The notes under the pieces: model-generated
Database searches by the model: none
What the model was told of the DNA's origin: nothing
What the model saw: the letters and a program-made list of their open reading frames with translations, nothing else
Made by a program: the position numbers and the translations under genes
Assembly: GCF_016097555.1 (NCBI RefSeq)
Contig: NC_054706.1
Coordinates: forward strand, 53,016,793-53,080,792
DNA from: Gigantopelta aegis
Taxonomy: Eukaryota > Mollusca > Gastropoda > Neomphalida > Peltospiridae
Length of the DNA stretch: 64,000 nt
Reading direction: 5' to 3'
Part shown: positions 11,883-23,830 of the stretch, piece after piece
Layout of the letters: each line of letters opens with the position of its first letter
Position numbering within the stretch: position 1 is the stretch's first letter

Positions 11883-12073
11883 GAGGCGGATCTAGTGGGG
11901 GGCCCCAGGGCCCAGCCCCCCCCCCCCCTAAATTTTGTGATAGTTATAATTTTATTATACATTAATTTTCATTTTTTTTTACGATCCCTCTCCAAACCTC
12001 CCCCAAAGTTCCCTTGGCATTCCACCTCATGTCAATGGGGCCCCCTAATTTGATTTTCTGGATCCACCACTGA
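11883..12073. mobile_element. Miniature element with GGCGGATC ends
   Basis: About 190 bp, related to 36941-37130 throughout; ends GGCGGATC and GGATCCGCC/GGATCCACC. Confidence 0.75.
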
Positions 12074-12191
12074 TTAATCATTATTTAAGCAGCAATAAAA
12101 CAATTTATATGTAACAGAAGTTAGAAGTCTCAGAATTTCATTTTATAAAATGGTCATTAAATGAAAATCTAAATTATTATTTTAAATAGTT

Positions 12192-12860
12192 GTTTGGCGA
12201 CAGTTTTATAACATTTTAAACCATGACTACGATCCGTCTCTGTGCCTATTTAGTAAAATAAAAGACAATTCGTATCGGTAATTTAAATAATTAAAGCAAT
12301 ATTATTGTGATTTACAGATAAAAACATTAGATCTAGCTGACTAACTGACTCAACGATAGGTTTTTACGCAAATTTAGGCAAACGACCAGTTAGAATAGTA
12401 ACCTTTGTTTATATAACACATCTTCACGTAAAGTATTTCCGTAAACATACAGGACACGCGTGTCTGTTGCACACTTCACATTGCTGTTCGAAACAGTCGC
12501 TTGTAACAAATGATGTTGGTGGTGTTTTTTCTCTATCGATTGGTTTGGTGTTTGGGAGGAATAGAGTCAAATGTTACAAGTTTCTCTCCTTTGAGGTTTT
12601 CCTTAATAACTCCTCTGACCTGGGTTAATTCTAATCCAGACCTGGCCGTTTAAGGGAGCTATAAAAAAGCTAAAAACAAAACAAAAAAAAGCTAAAAAAA
12701 CCCAGAAAAACAAAACAAAAACAAAAATAAAACGCTCTCGCTCCCCATCACTCACCTGAGACTAGTTCAATTAGCTAACCTTATTATGTGAATTTATGTG
12801 GTATCAATATGGTAATATCTTAAATGGCTCCCATTATAATCTATGTTAGGGGAGCAATTA
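12192..12860 (+). repeat. Duplicated flank block, also at 24672-26560
   Basis: Shares CTTCACGTAAAGTRTTTCCG, ACCTGxGACTAGTTCAA and GGTAATATCTTAAATGGCT in order with the second copy. It lies 3' of gene B. Confidence 0.8.
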
Positions 12861-13035
12861 ATTATTCACGTCGATGTTTGCTAGTTTGTGTCCAGGTGAA
12901 CTTATACAAATTCATTGTGAAAGCATTAAGCTACTGGTAGATTTATACAAGTGGTGTTTTGACTGGTCGAATGAAAAAGTCATCTGACACGGGAATGACG
13001 TTCGTTTTGCTTAGCTCTTGTAAAGAAGACTTCTA

Positions 13036-13038
<3 letters not shown>

Positions 13039-13106
<68 letters not shown>

Positions 13107-13109
13107 CAA

Positions 13110-13142
<33 letters not shown>

Positions 13143-13206
13143 GAGACAGAGAGATAGACAAAGAGAGACAGACAGAGAAAGAGAGACAGGGAGAAGACAA
13201 GAGGAG
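13039..13206. repeat. (GA)n microsatellite
   Basis: Downstream of gene B. Confidence 0.95.
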
Positions 13207-13395
13207 ATAGGAGAGTCAGTCTTTACTTGGGCGTTTTCTAAGTTTGAATTAATTTAAAATGTATTTTATTTTAATTATATTTTAATCTTAATTTAATTGT
13301 TCTGTTATTTTGTGTTGGTTTTCTTAATTGTAAACAATAAATGTAATAATGTATGAAATGAAAATGAACCTTTCTTGGTTTCTTTCATTCTGTAT

Positions 13396-13401
13396 TTTAT
13401 T
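13396..13401 (-). terminator. Possible polyadenylation signal of gene B
   Basis: AATAAA on the coding strand about 30 bp after the stop; a second one lies at 13265-13270. Confidence 0.3.
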
Positions 13402-13430
13402 ATAGGTTCAGGTTTTGTCTACGCAATAAA

Positions 13431-14582
13431 TCAGTGTCTCCCATGCCAACCAGAAGGTCCTCCTAACAGGTCCTCGTCATAGTAAAACGAATCCTCTCTT
13501 ATCCTGGGGAAAGCGTCTCTAAGTACAAGTTTAACGTCTGACTCTATTTTGGTAAAATATTTCTTCGGTGTATAGCCATCTCTTGTAGACCTACAGATTG
13601 TGACAGCACCGGGAACAAACTGTTTTTGTTTTAATATGTCCTTCAGATTATCCGTCCTCTGATCTATTTCTGCTAAGGATGGGACGTGAAACATCACCGC
13701 AGTCTCGTTGGGTGTGTTGTAACCATAACATACTCTCATACTGTGTCTGTGATCAAAGTTCATTGTCTTTGGGCTTTGGTTTAAGCAGATTCCAACTTCT
13801 GCAAATGCTTTCAACTGATCTATAGTCATTTTACAGAATTCCAAAATGAGTTTGTTCAGAACAAGTTTGATTCTAGTATGGTCACATATATGCTGTTCCA
13901 GATTTCTCTCTCGAAGATTCTTCATGAACTCTGGCCGTAGCTTCTTTACGGCGGAGGCTAGCTTCCTGGAATTTTTACAGATACTGTCATTAACCTTTTC
14001 ACTCTGAGAGCAGACGATCTTGAAATCAATAATGGTCTGTATTAAATAGTTGTAGAACGAGTCTGTCTGTCTCTCTTGATGCGTATTCGAGGCGCATACC
14101 AAACGTTTGACCATCTGGGATACTTCATCCACCCTGTCCTGGTCAATCCCAACCCCATACAGTCGCGATACTGATGCCTCGACACCATAGAAGTCCTCAT
14201 CCACATCCAACAAGACCTTGTCCTTGGCGGTTATCCAGATGCCAGACTTAATAAGAGATATTGCCTTAATCTCACTCACGATCTCAACCAGCCCAGAATA
14301 CTTAATATTGCATTCTGATTCCTTTATGGGTATCCCATCCATGTCTTCTAAGTCGGAGGCGTTATTCATGAAGCAGTAGGTCTCGAAATTAAATTCCTTT
14401 GATGACATGCACGCACAGAGCTCCATCACAAGTCGACCTGTTTTCGTGTCCTCGCGGTTCATGGAGCCGTACCGTACCGGGAATGAGGCGTATTCCTTTT
14501 CACTCTGCCCCTCCGAGCTGTCTGTGTTCCATGTCGGCCATACCCAGATGAACCGATCTATGAAACCCGTTAGAGCAGATGC
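13431..14582 (-). CDS. Gene B exon 4: main UPF0489 domain, C-terminal
   Basis: 1152 nt, starting after TTTTGCAG with [19 protein letters not shown] and ending GWHGRH-stop (TGA at 13431-13433). Conserved parts are [19 protein letters not shown], a cysteine-rich middle, [13 protein letters not shown] and [21 protein letters not shown] on the plus strand (AATAAA on the coding strand) lies about 30 bp past the stop. Confidence 0.9.
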   Translation of the reverse strand, partial: ASALTGFIDRFIWVWPTWNTDSSEGQSEKEYASFPVRYGSMNREDTKTGRLVMELCACMSSKEFNFETYCFMNNASDLEDMDGIPIKESECNIKYSGLVEIVSEIKAISLIKSGIWITAKDKVLLDVDEDFYGVEASVSRLYGVGIDQDRVDEVSQMVKRLVCASNTHQERQTDSFYNYLIQTIIDFKIVCSQSEKVNDSICKNSRKLASAVKKLRPEFMKNLRERNLEQHICDHTRIKLVLNKLILEFCKMTIDQLKAFAEVGICLNQSPKTMNFDHRHSMRVCYGYNTPNETAVMFHVPSLAEIDQRTDNLKDILKQKQFVPGAVTICRSTRDGYTPKKYFTKIESDVKLVLRDAFPRIREDSFYYDEDLLGGPSGWHGRH

Positions 14583-14781
14583 CTGCAAAAACCCCACAAG
14601 AACACTATTTCAATATTTGCATACTTTTTATGTTTATTATCGAATTATGCATAAGTATTGTATGTGTATGTTTTGTGTACGTGTGTGTATGTATGTATGT
14701 GTGTATGTGTATGTGTATGTATGTGTGTATGTGTATATGTGTGTATGTATGTATGTATGTATGTATATGTATATGTGTATA

Positions 14782-14821
<40 letters not shown>

Positions 14822-15602
14822 ATATGTACATGTGTGTATATATATAATTATTGACCATCACTGAGGGCAATATCATGTTTTATGGACTGAAGAAATTGAT
14901 ATTGACCTCGGCCGTTGGCCTTGGTCAATATCAATTTCTTCGGTCCATAAAACATTATATTGCCCGAAATGTGGTCAATAATTGTTTTATGACATAATGT
15001 CATCCATAAGACTCGTACATTCCGGCTTTGTTTATCAGAATCTAAATACGCCAACGCTTATAATTTCCCGCAATGCGTTAAAACTGATGGGATTTAGTGA
15101 CATCACGTAATCCTACGACGTTGTATGACACGCAGAGGAATGCGGAAATAAACAGTTGAAACGTTACCAAAACAACAACAAAATCAAATTCGAGACACGA
15201 TAACCAGCAAGAGTGCCAAAATCATATTAATAGCAAAATAAAACACAAAATGTGATAAATCTGAACATACATTTATACTGAACAGTTACCGATTACCTTC
15301 AAATGCATTTTTTATTTGTAACATAAAATCCTGAGAGTGCCGATTCCAACTGCATTTTGATATATTCCGTACACAATTTAACGATTACTGACCTTGTTTT
15401 TGTCGTATGTTTACATTAGAATTAGCAGTTGACGTTGCAGTACGTTACCTACTCATTAATTGGATAGAATTTTGTCTCATCTTTATTGGTCAGGGCAATA
15501 TCACTTTTGATGGACCGGTGAGACCGTCTCAGGGCAATATCACTATTTATGGACGGTCATGTGACTGGTTTTTGACCAATAAGAACACAGATATATTTTC
15601 AT

Positions 15603-15693
<91 letters not shown>

Positions 15694-17753
15694 AAGTATG
15701 TATGTATATATATGTATATGTGTATGTGTGTATGTATGAATGAATGTATGTGTATGTGTGCGTGCGGTTATGCGTGGGTGCATTCGTTTTGTTTAACGAC
15801 ACCACTATAGCACATTGATTTATTAATCATCGGCTATTGGATTTGAAACATTTGGTAATTTTGACATATAATCTTAGAGAGGAAACCCGCTACATTTTTC
15901 TATTAGTAGCAAGATATCTTTTATATGCACAATCCCGCAGACAGGCTAGCACATACCACAGCCTTTGATATACCAGCCGGAACGAGAAATAGCCCAATTG
16001 TCCCACCGACGAGGATCTATCCCAAACCGACTGCGCATCAAACGAATGCTTTATCACTGGGCTACGTCCCGCCTCTGTTGTTAACTACAAAACCACATAG
16101 ACTGGTAGTGGGGTTTTTTTTAGATGTTAAGACAAACATAACATTTACAATTTTATGCAAAACACAGCTCACACCTTCCATCTAAAGAAGAATACTTAAT
16201 AATATGTGTAAAATCGACTTCTCACTACAATGAAGACGTCGTTTTCCTGCATCATATTAGTAAGCTCGTGGTTGCTGATTGGATATCGAAAGAGAGGCCC
16301 CAACATCCATTTGGGTGGAGTGGCACCGTCAGAATGGCCGTCTATGTGAAGCTGAAAGATGGAAGGAAGGAAATGGTTTATTTAACGACGCACTCAACAC
16401 ATTGTATTTACGGTTATATGGCGTCGGGCATATGGTTAAGGGCCACACAGATATTGTGGGAGGAAACCCGCTGTTGCCACTTCATGGGCTACTCTTTTCG
16501 ATTAGCAGCAAGAGGTCTTTTGTATGCAACATCCCATAGACAGGATAGCACATACCACGGCCTTTGATGTACCAGTCGTGGTGCACTGGCTGGAGCGAGA
16601 ATGTGAAGCTAAAAGAGTTGTAAGTCCATTGGTAAATTTACAAATCAACGAATAATGAATTAAACATACACGATCTTATGTGCAAAGCAGTTTTACTCTC
16701 TTTTTTAAAATTGCTTTTATTCTACATGCCGATTGTTGTTGGATACCATTTGAAAACAAAAACAAGACATGTCAACTACTAAGAGATATTTTTTTGAATT
16801 GTGATTCCATGGGAGCCAAAACAAAACCACCCCAAAACGATTGAGCCATGATGTTATGAATATTTGCTGTTGTTCTTCCTGTCGTTGATGCCACAAACGT
16901 ATAACACTAAGACAAAGATGAACACTTAATGAAGCTGCAGTATGTATGTGAAAGACCTTGCTTCGCATTACTTGTCAGATAAACTACCACTGATTTTGTT
17001 CAAAAATTTGAGACATTCAGGATTTGGAGGTTTGTCGGGAAACCCTTGTATTAGAAACAATGTTTTTTTCTGAAAGGCAAGACAGTTATCGCTGCCAAAG
17101 CCGCACCTCTAAATAACGCAGAGTCCAAGGGGTGTTTTAACAATAATGTAATTTTAGGCACTCGTGAATCAGTAAAAACTAATATCAAATGTTTGAAAAC
17201 AAAAAGGTGAGCCCATTATGTTTGTAAATATAAAAGGCATCTGACGTTTTGTTTTGTCAGTCATTATTGAGAACAATTAATATATTTCGCAGCAATTAAA
17301 ACTTACCAGAACATTTCCTGACTTCGGAATATACCCCTGGTTAGCAGCCCCGTACCAGTACTTTATTACTGAAAGAAACAGAATAACATACAAATAAAAT
17401 TATTGCTAAATTTCATGTTTGAATATTCGTTGGGTGTTATTTTCAATTTTACGCCATTTTTTTTCGTGTATTTAACTACTAGCCTTTTAATTTTTGCAAC
17501 TTATTTGAAAAGAAACAGCAAAATATTTACACGTGATATACGCACCATATATACTATTGTGTCACATCACCATTGGAATGTTTTAGTTTCTATTTCATTT
17601 CTACTCATCCACTTCATTCAGCTTTAATTAGAAATCCACCCGTTAAAATACCCAAAGATTAACAGACTAATCCAACACTGATTTTAATATTCGGCTACTG
17701 TTCTTTACAAAACCGGTATCTTGTTCATATCTGTTTCGTATTTTTAAAAAACA

Positions 17754-17794
<41 letters not shown>

Positions 17795-20237
17795 TTGATT
17801 AAAGGAGCACATATAACACTGTTATTAAACGTAGTACTAAACCAAATAACGTCCGGCTGGGTCAAAGTTCGAGGTGCACCGAAGTTAATACCACAAGTCC
17901 TGTGATTGGAAATAAATGTGAGTGTCTTGGATGAAAAAACATTTAGCTTCATCTGGGCAAACAAAAAAATGTATTCCATTATTATTTCATCTAGTACCAG
18001 TGTGTCAATTAGCCTTGTGCCTGTAAAAAAAAGTATTCAAATTGTGTGCGGAACTAGGGTAGTAATAGACGCTACCCGTTATCTCTGAAATGAGGAGCTT
18101 GACCCCAAACAATTTCTGATTGACCGTAACGGTGAGGGATAGTAATATTTATATTCGTGGTGTTTATGTCGATTAGTACGCTGCGTGGTTTTAGACACAT
18201 ATGTTACTATTGTCGTCTAGGGTATTTGATTTGGTAGTATACACTCTAAAGTAGCACATATAACACCATTATTAGAGGACCACAAACAACACTATTATTA
18301 AAAGAACACATATAACAAATTAAAAGAAAACATATAACACTATTATTAGACGATACTAAATCTGAACTACAAAACTGTAAGATATGATAAAACTAAGGGT
18401 TATTGTTTGAACCTAATAGTTGATTATAGAGAATAGAGCATAGAGAATATAACTCTGCTATAGACAGACAACCCACCTAGGCAGATACGTTGCATGCCCA
18501 GAACAGTAGTTCTTGAACTCAATTTGTATAACTTCAAAAGTATAGTATAGCGTCGTCATCATCGGCATTTTTTTTATCCAACACCACCATCATGGATTAA
18601 AGACCAAAGTTGTGTCCGAATGAATATATAACAAGATATTTTAACAGAATTCATCTGACTGATATAGAAACTAATCCACCAAATATTACAACAATATGTC
18701 CAGCCGTAAATGCATACATACATACATACATACATATGCATGCACGCACGCACGCACGCACGCACGCGCACACACATACATACGCATGCATGCACGCATG
18801 CATACATACACACACGCACGCACGCGCACACGCATACATGCATACATGCATACATACATACATACATATATACATACATAGTAGGTACACACGCACACAC
18901 ACACGGAAAGGAAAGGGACACTTGTTTACCAAGACTTCAACACATTTAAATATATAACGTATGGTTGTTTCCACACTTGGTTCAAAATTAGAAATTTTAT
19001 TTTGTTTAATGACACCTTTAGAGTACATTGATTTATTAATTATCGGTTATTAAATGTCAAACATTTGGTAATTTTTGACATATAGTCTTAAAGAAAAAAA
19101 AACGCTACAATTTTCCATTAGTAGCAAGGAATCTTTTATATGTACAGATAGGATAATACATACCACAGCCTTTGATATACCAGTCGTGGTGCACTGGCTG
19201 AAGCGAGAAATAGCCCAATGGGCCCACCTACGGAGATCGATCCTGGACCACATGTTGCCATATAGACAATTGTTATAGATAACTGATCAGGTCAGGTCAG
19301 AGTGTTTAACGTGCACATTCAGAACAAGCTGTTGTAGTGCACGCCTGTCCTGGGCACAGCAGTCCGACCGGGGTCGGTAACAGGCGGAGGGTGGTTTGGT
19401 GCTATGAAATTTGGAATGTCCCGTAGGATTAATAGCCAATTGGAAATGGTGCGCATTTCAATGAAAAAAAAAGCAGGAGCTACATATAGTTTTTGAATTT
19501 AGTATACCGAGAGTAGCTCGTTAAGGGGACCTAGTAGTTGCTGAGGTGTCTCCCTAGGTTACCCATAGGCTAAGGGCCCTTAAAAGGGCCTGATCTGTTC
19601 AGATCGTGGCATGATAACCTAGAGGAGACTCGTAGCAATTATAGATAACTAGCAAACGAATATTTATATAGTGCATACCACGGCTTTCGATATACCAGTG
19701 TTGGGAAACTGGCTGAGACGGGGGACGGGGGGGGGGGGGGGGGGGGGGTGGCGAGTCCGTCGCAGGTGATTGAACCTACGACTCATCACACCTCAGGCGG
19801 GCGCTCTTTCGCTGAGCTACATCCTACCATGTTGACCATTTACCTGGAGACAAACGACGCCTGTAGAGCAAACCTCACAGTTTGTGTGAATGTCGCTGGC
19901 AAATGGTCATTGTCAGCTGTCAAGCAGATAAGATCGTAACATGCGAATGACTATTGTCACCTCCGCGAGTAAAATTGCGCTCAGAGTTGGAACAGGATTT
20001 GTCAGATGGTCATTGTAGATCAAATAGGCGACGGCAGCCCCAGGAAGTAGAAAATGTAACTGGTGTTAGTACCGGGACGTAGAAAGTACTAATTGCTTTA
20101 TAAGTTAGCAAGGCGATTTTCAAAAATGATACATGTGCACTAAATGTACAGTGTTTAGGGTCTTTACTTTATCTGAACGACAAAATCATTACTGAATGAA
20201 AAATCGTATTTTTGTACAAATAACCTTGCCATTGTTC

Positions 20238-20270
<33 letters not shown>

Positions 20271-21177
20271 ACCCACCCCATCTCCGCTTGATGCAAATAT
20301 GTACGGATTCGTCGTAACGGATAAGCAAACATCCAAAACAGTATGCGCAAGTTTAATATTTCAGTGGTTTGTAGCACCATCATCATCATCATCAACACCA
20401 TAACCTACATCACCGTCATCATCATCATCACAACCTACATCATCATCATTAGCATCACCATTATCACCTGCACCTACATCATCATAATCATCACCATCAC
20501 AACCTACATCATCATCATCATCATCACCATCACCACAACCTACATCGTTATCATCATCATCACCATCACCACAACCTACATCATCATCATCGTCACCATC
20601 ATCATCATAACCTATGTCATCAGAATAATCACCGCCACAATCTATATCATCATCATTATCACCATCACAACCTACATAATCATAATCATAATCATCATCA
20701 TCATCATCATATCTTTACACTTGGTAGTGTGGGGAAAAATAGCCACCTTCCAAGAGTGGACCCCACAAATATTTTTGGGACAGCACCAATGGCAAACGAA
20801 CACATAAAAATTGTAACCAAATTATTAAAAAGGGGGCACATTAATTTTTAGGCAAGACAAGTAACTCTGAACTCCTCGCCTTGGATACACTATTGCCTTA
20901 CCCCACCCGTTGAATTTCCAAGGACATGTCCCTGGTATAACTACTTACCTTCGTGGTGTTCCTCCACAATGTACACTGGGATCTTCGTCTGGGCGGCGCT
21001 GTCTTGTTTTACGTAAAAATCTCCCACACGTGACTGTCCAGCCACAGGCATACCGATAGAAGACGAACCGGAACAGACGCTGGGAGTCCGTATCCACCAC
21101 ACAAACAGCCAACACACCGCCCAGAAGAGGACTATGATCAAAACGAGTTCCGCCAACCTGACACTGCGAATCTTCAT
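13431..21177 (-). CDS. Gene B: membrane-anchored UPF0489 (C5orf22-like) protein, complete
   Basis: Exons 20949-21177, 17307-17368, 16226-16351 and 13431-14582 join to an open frame of 522 residues. Residues 11-29 are a membrane anchor preceded by K2, R4 and R7, which predicts a type II protein with the main domain lumenal or outside. [10 protein letters not shown] is at 67-76, HIDGHSD at 99-105 and [11 protein letters not shown] from about 264. [10 protein letters not shown] lies at 469-478. The order matches UPF0489 and ends like human C5orf22. D101, H103, D105, D265 and D267 resemble the DxHxD and DxD metal ligands of arginase-fold enzymes. Many cysteines and sequons at N213, N337 and N431 fit a secretory location. 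An exon 0 lies at 23687-23734. A SINE sits in front of exon 3. Catalytic activity is unproven. Confidence 0.9.
14655..14846. repeat. (TG)n/(TATG)n microsatellite
   Basis: In intron 3 of gene B. Confidence 0.95.
14846..14984. mobile_element. 139-bp palindrome with 3-nt loop
   Basis: AATTATTGACCA ... GGTCAATAATT; near-perfect arms meet at GGCC-GTT-GGCC. Related direct repeats (AGGGCAATATCAC) recur at 15491-15560. Confidence 0.9.
15606..15775. repeat. (TA)n then (TATG)n microsatellite
   Basis: In intron 3 of gene B. Confidence 0.95.
15786..16076 (-). mobile_element. SINE type Sa
   Basis: In intron 3 of gene B, about 150 bp from exon 3, same strand as the gene. Confidence 0.9.
16226..16351 (-). 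CDS. Gene B exon 3: HIDGHSD metal-motif exon
   Basis: 126 nt, 42 codons, phase 0 at its end (ATT GTA|GTGAGA). It carries [15 protein letters not shown] and ends NDVFIV. The acceptor TCTTTCAG lies inside the target duplication of a SINE (16361-16601), so two copies of the acceptor exist. Only the proximal one gives an open exon. Confidence 0.85.
16361..16601 (-). mobile_element. SINE type Sab, 5' truncated, at the exon 3 acceptor of gene B
   Basis: Shared core and tail T2; begins at TCTCGCTCC, so the tRNA head is missing. Flanked by ATGTGAAGCTGAAAGA and ATGTGAAGCTAAAAGA, a 16-bp target duplication containing the splice acceptor. Confidence 0.9.
17307..17368 (-). CDS. Gene B exon 2
   Basis: 62 nt between TTTCAG and CTG|GTAAGT. 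It encodes the split valine and [20 protein letters not shown], identical in protein to C exon 2. Confidence 0.85.
17752..17791. repeat. Poly(A) tract
   Basis: In intron 1 of gene B. Confidence 0.9.
17797..18352. repeat. Degenerate remnants of the intron 1 minisatellite
   Basis: AGCACATATAACACxxTTATTA occurs near 17797-17830 and several times at 18243-18352, matching the expanded array in gene C intron 1. Confidence 0.65.
18713..18905. repeat. (CATA)n/(CACG)n microsatellite
   Basis: In intron 1 of gene B. Confidence 0.95.
18996..19256 (-). mobile_element. SINE type Sa, head end lost
   Basis: Tail T1 and core are clear; ends at the GATCGATCC part of the head. Confidence 0.85.
19670..19830 (-). 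mobile_element. SINE type Sd fragment split by poly(G)
   Basis: Core fragment, a poly(G) run at 19728-19749, then head gamma. Confidence 0.7.
20239..20270. repeat. Poly(C) tract
   Basis: Homopolymer. Confidence 0.9.
20380..20712. repeat. (ATC)n with higher-order units
   Basis: CACAACCTACATCATCATC recurs at about 30-50 bp spacing. In intron 1 of gene B. Confidence 0.9.
20949..21177 (-). CDS. Gene B exon 1: membrane anchor and VEEHHE motif
   Basis: 229 nt, [10 protein letters not shown] followed by the hydrophobic run [19 protein letters not shown] Ser/Pro stalk and [10 protein letters not shown] follow. Donor is GAA G|GTAAGT, phase 1. A miniature TTAA element (21245-21615) lies about 70 bp upstream in intron 0. 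Confidence 0.85.
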
Positions 21178-21244
21178 CTTCTTGTCACACAGGCCAAGAC
21201 AGTTACAGGTCTAAAGTGGTTTTCAAAATAATTGTTATTCATTT

Positions 21245-21615
21245 AAAGGTACATTTTTAAACACTAACGCATAGTTTTGACTATTATAACCGTTTTTGAT
21301 AACTTAAATCATACTTTACTTAGATTTTATTGTTTAGATTATCAATCTCCGTACATTCGAAGTGTTTTTGGTCATCCTGGTGTTTTTAATATCACAAAAT
21401 GCATTTCTCATATTTTTAAAAACGCACGTGCGTCTGAGAAGTAACATTTATGGAGTCGAGTTTTAGTCTATTTTTAAAGGGTATTTCACCATTTCAAAGT
21501 CACAGACTCATGTTTCACTCAATTGTAACTTTATCCAAATGTGTTACAGGTTTGTAGATTAACTAAACTTAGTGTTAATTTTCACGGATTGAAACTAGGG
21601 TATGTCCCTTTAAAT
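21245..21615 (+). mobile_element. TTAA miniature element, family F2
   Basis: Ends TAAAGGTAC and ACTAGGGTATGTCCCTTTAA. Sits in intron 0 of gene B just upstream of exon 1. Confidence 0.85.
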
Positions 21616-21925
21616 AAAACTTGGGCAATAGTGACATCATATTTCAGTACATTTCGGTAAAGCAAGGAACAAAACACGTGACGTCACGTGACGTGACAAA
21701 AGGTTTACTGCCGATATACATACTGTGAATTATTATGTTATAGCATCGTCGTTTCTAGATATGATCACCATTATTTTATTAAATGAACATTTTCCCCAAC
21801 TGGTATACAGTGATTACACTGAAGTGATAAAATCACTTCATGGTGAAACTATGTTAAAATCAACTCGTAGTTTGGTAATGTATTTGGAAACAGTATACAG
21901 CAAAAGTTCTAATGTTGATATGTAG

Positions 21926-22625
21926 GGTCCCCGCGAGTACTCGGGCACGGGCCGAGTCTAGCAAGACTCGAGTCCGTTCATAGAACTCGAGTACCCTCAC
22001 AAGGAAGAGGACTCTCGTTTAATTATATTTTTTATGTCATTTTGCAATGTGCTTGCAGCCGGTTACATTTTAGGGCTATGAGTCATGGATGGAAAACAAG
22101 TCGATTGTGTGGAAGGAAATGTTTTATTTAACGACGCACTCAACACATTTTATTTACGGTTATATGGCGTCGGACATATGGTTAAGAACCACACAGATAT
22201 TGAGAGAGAAAACCCGCTGTCTCCACTTCTAGGGCTACTCTTTTTCGATGAGCAGCAAGGGATCTTTTATATACACCATCCCATAGACATGATAGCACAT
22301 ACCACGGCCTTTGATGTACCAGTCGTGATGCACTGGCTGGAGCGTAAAATAGCCCAATGGGCCCACCGACGAAGATCGATCCCAAACTGACCGCGCATTA
22401 AGCGAGCGCTTTACCACCGAGCTATGTCTTGCCCCCCGATTGTGTGGAATGCAATACAATGGCATGATTTGGCATCCATGTTCAGTGCTAGAATTAAAAT
22501 GCATAATGATAATTTTACTTTATTCCTTAATCTCGTTATCATCTTGTGTAAATGTAGGGTACTCGGGTCCGGTTCGAGTTTGACCCTCGAGTACTCGAGT
22601 TCAATATGTTGGACTCATGGAGGCC
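21926..22625. mobile_element. CTCGAGTACTCG-rich repeat split by a SINE
   Basis: Blocks at 21926-22000 and 22553-22625 share GTAGGGTxC and CTCGAGTACTCGxGT and flank the SINE at 22113. Confidence 0.5.
22113..22437 (-). mobile_element. SINE type Sab (head alpha, tail T2), full length
   Basis: Complete head, core and tail, flanked by the 13-bp duplication CGATTGTGTGGAA. Sits in intron 0 of gene B. Confidence 0.95.
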
Positions 22626-23136
22626 CTATTAATATGATTACCTTGAAAAGTGTGATCGTTAAAAAATATCAAACGCTTAAATGTCATGTCGAAAATCTGT
22701 TTTCTGCTACTACAAAAAAAATAAAATGACGAAAAGAGAAAAACACAACGAATGTGTAAAACTTAATCTTCCAAGCCAGAACTTGTAAAGTGCAATTTAT
22801 TTTTTCAGATCCATAAAGCTGGTGTTAGCCAGAAAAAAGTAATACCGTACAAAGTTGAATTGGAAAAAATGTCTAGTTTTAAAGCTGTAGCATTTTATCT
22901 CTATTACGTAATATCTTTTACCTAAACAAATTACAAGTCTTTCTTTTAACGAATACTGTTGACTGCCTTGATGCAATCCAATAGTCACATCGCTATTTCT
23001 ATCTCTAAATATATCACCAATTATATTATTTGTAACAAACCGGGAGGAACTATAGGTTTTGTCTCCATATGTCCGTTTCTCTGTCTGTCTGGCCGTCCGT
23101 ACGTTCCGCCGCCGACCTGTCTGTAGGTCCGTCCGC

Positions 23137-23362
23137 TGTTCCGGCCAGTGCACTACAACTGGTTAAAGGTCGTTGCATGTGCTTTCCTGTCTGGGGGAAA
23201 GTGCATATAAAAGATCCCTTGCTACTAATGAAAAAATGTAGCGGGTTTCCTCTGATGACTACGAGTCAAAATTATCAAATATTTTACATCCAGTAGCCGA
23301 TGATTAATACATCAATGTGCTCTGGTGGTGTCGTTAAACAAAACAAACTTTAACTTTTTGTT
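23137..23362 (+). mobile_element. SINE type Sa, 5' truncated
   Basis: Starts at the core (CCAGTGCACTAC) and runs to tail T1. Confidence 0.85.
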
Positions 23363-23686
23363 ACAAGGAAATTAATTCCACATCGACTATTGTCCACATC
23401 GCGAGTTCGTGTCGCATCAAGTTGTCAATTTCATTAGAACTGTATTTGAGAGTGACCTAGATTACATAAAAATATGTAAATAAAATAGAAGAATGATTTG
23501 GTACGGGAAAAACCCAGACGTTAATAGTCTATTTTAAATGTTTAAATATTTTAAAATATACATACGATGGTATTTTTTTAAAACATATGCAAATTATAAA
23601 ATTGTAATACGATAAATGAGGTGGGTGGGACCATACAACCTTTTTTTTAATATACTGTATTAAAATATAATAACACACTGACTTAC

Positions 23687-23734
23687 CTCGCTTTTGGCTT
23701 TGGATGTAAAAATTACAGACGTGTGATCAGTCAT
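23687..23734 (-). CDS. Gene B exon 0 (possible alternative N-terminus or 5' UTR exon)
   Basis: 48 nt, open, starting ATG ACT GAT CAC and ending GAG|GTAAGT in phase 0. It encodes MTDHTSVIFTSKAKSE, close to C exon 0 and related to A exon 0. The preceding GGTG gives a fair start context (G at -3). Confidence 0.45.
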
Positions 23735-23757
23735 CACCGAAAGTTAATCTATGATAG

Positions 23758-23830
23758 TATACGACCAGCTGATACGCATTTCAGGTGCTCCGCAAAGCAG
23801 GTGGGAAATCAACGCCTCTGCTAACAAGGA
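23758..23830 (-). promoter_or_regulatory. Conserved upstream block of gene B
   Basis: Shares CCAGCTGATACGC and AATCAACxCCTCTGC (plus-strand reading) with the A and C blocks, at the same distance from exon 0. Confidence 0.4.
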
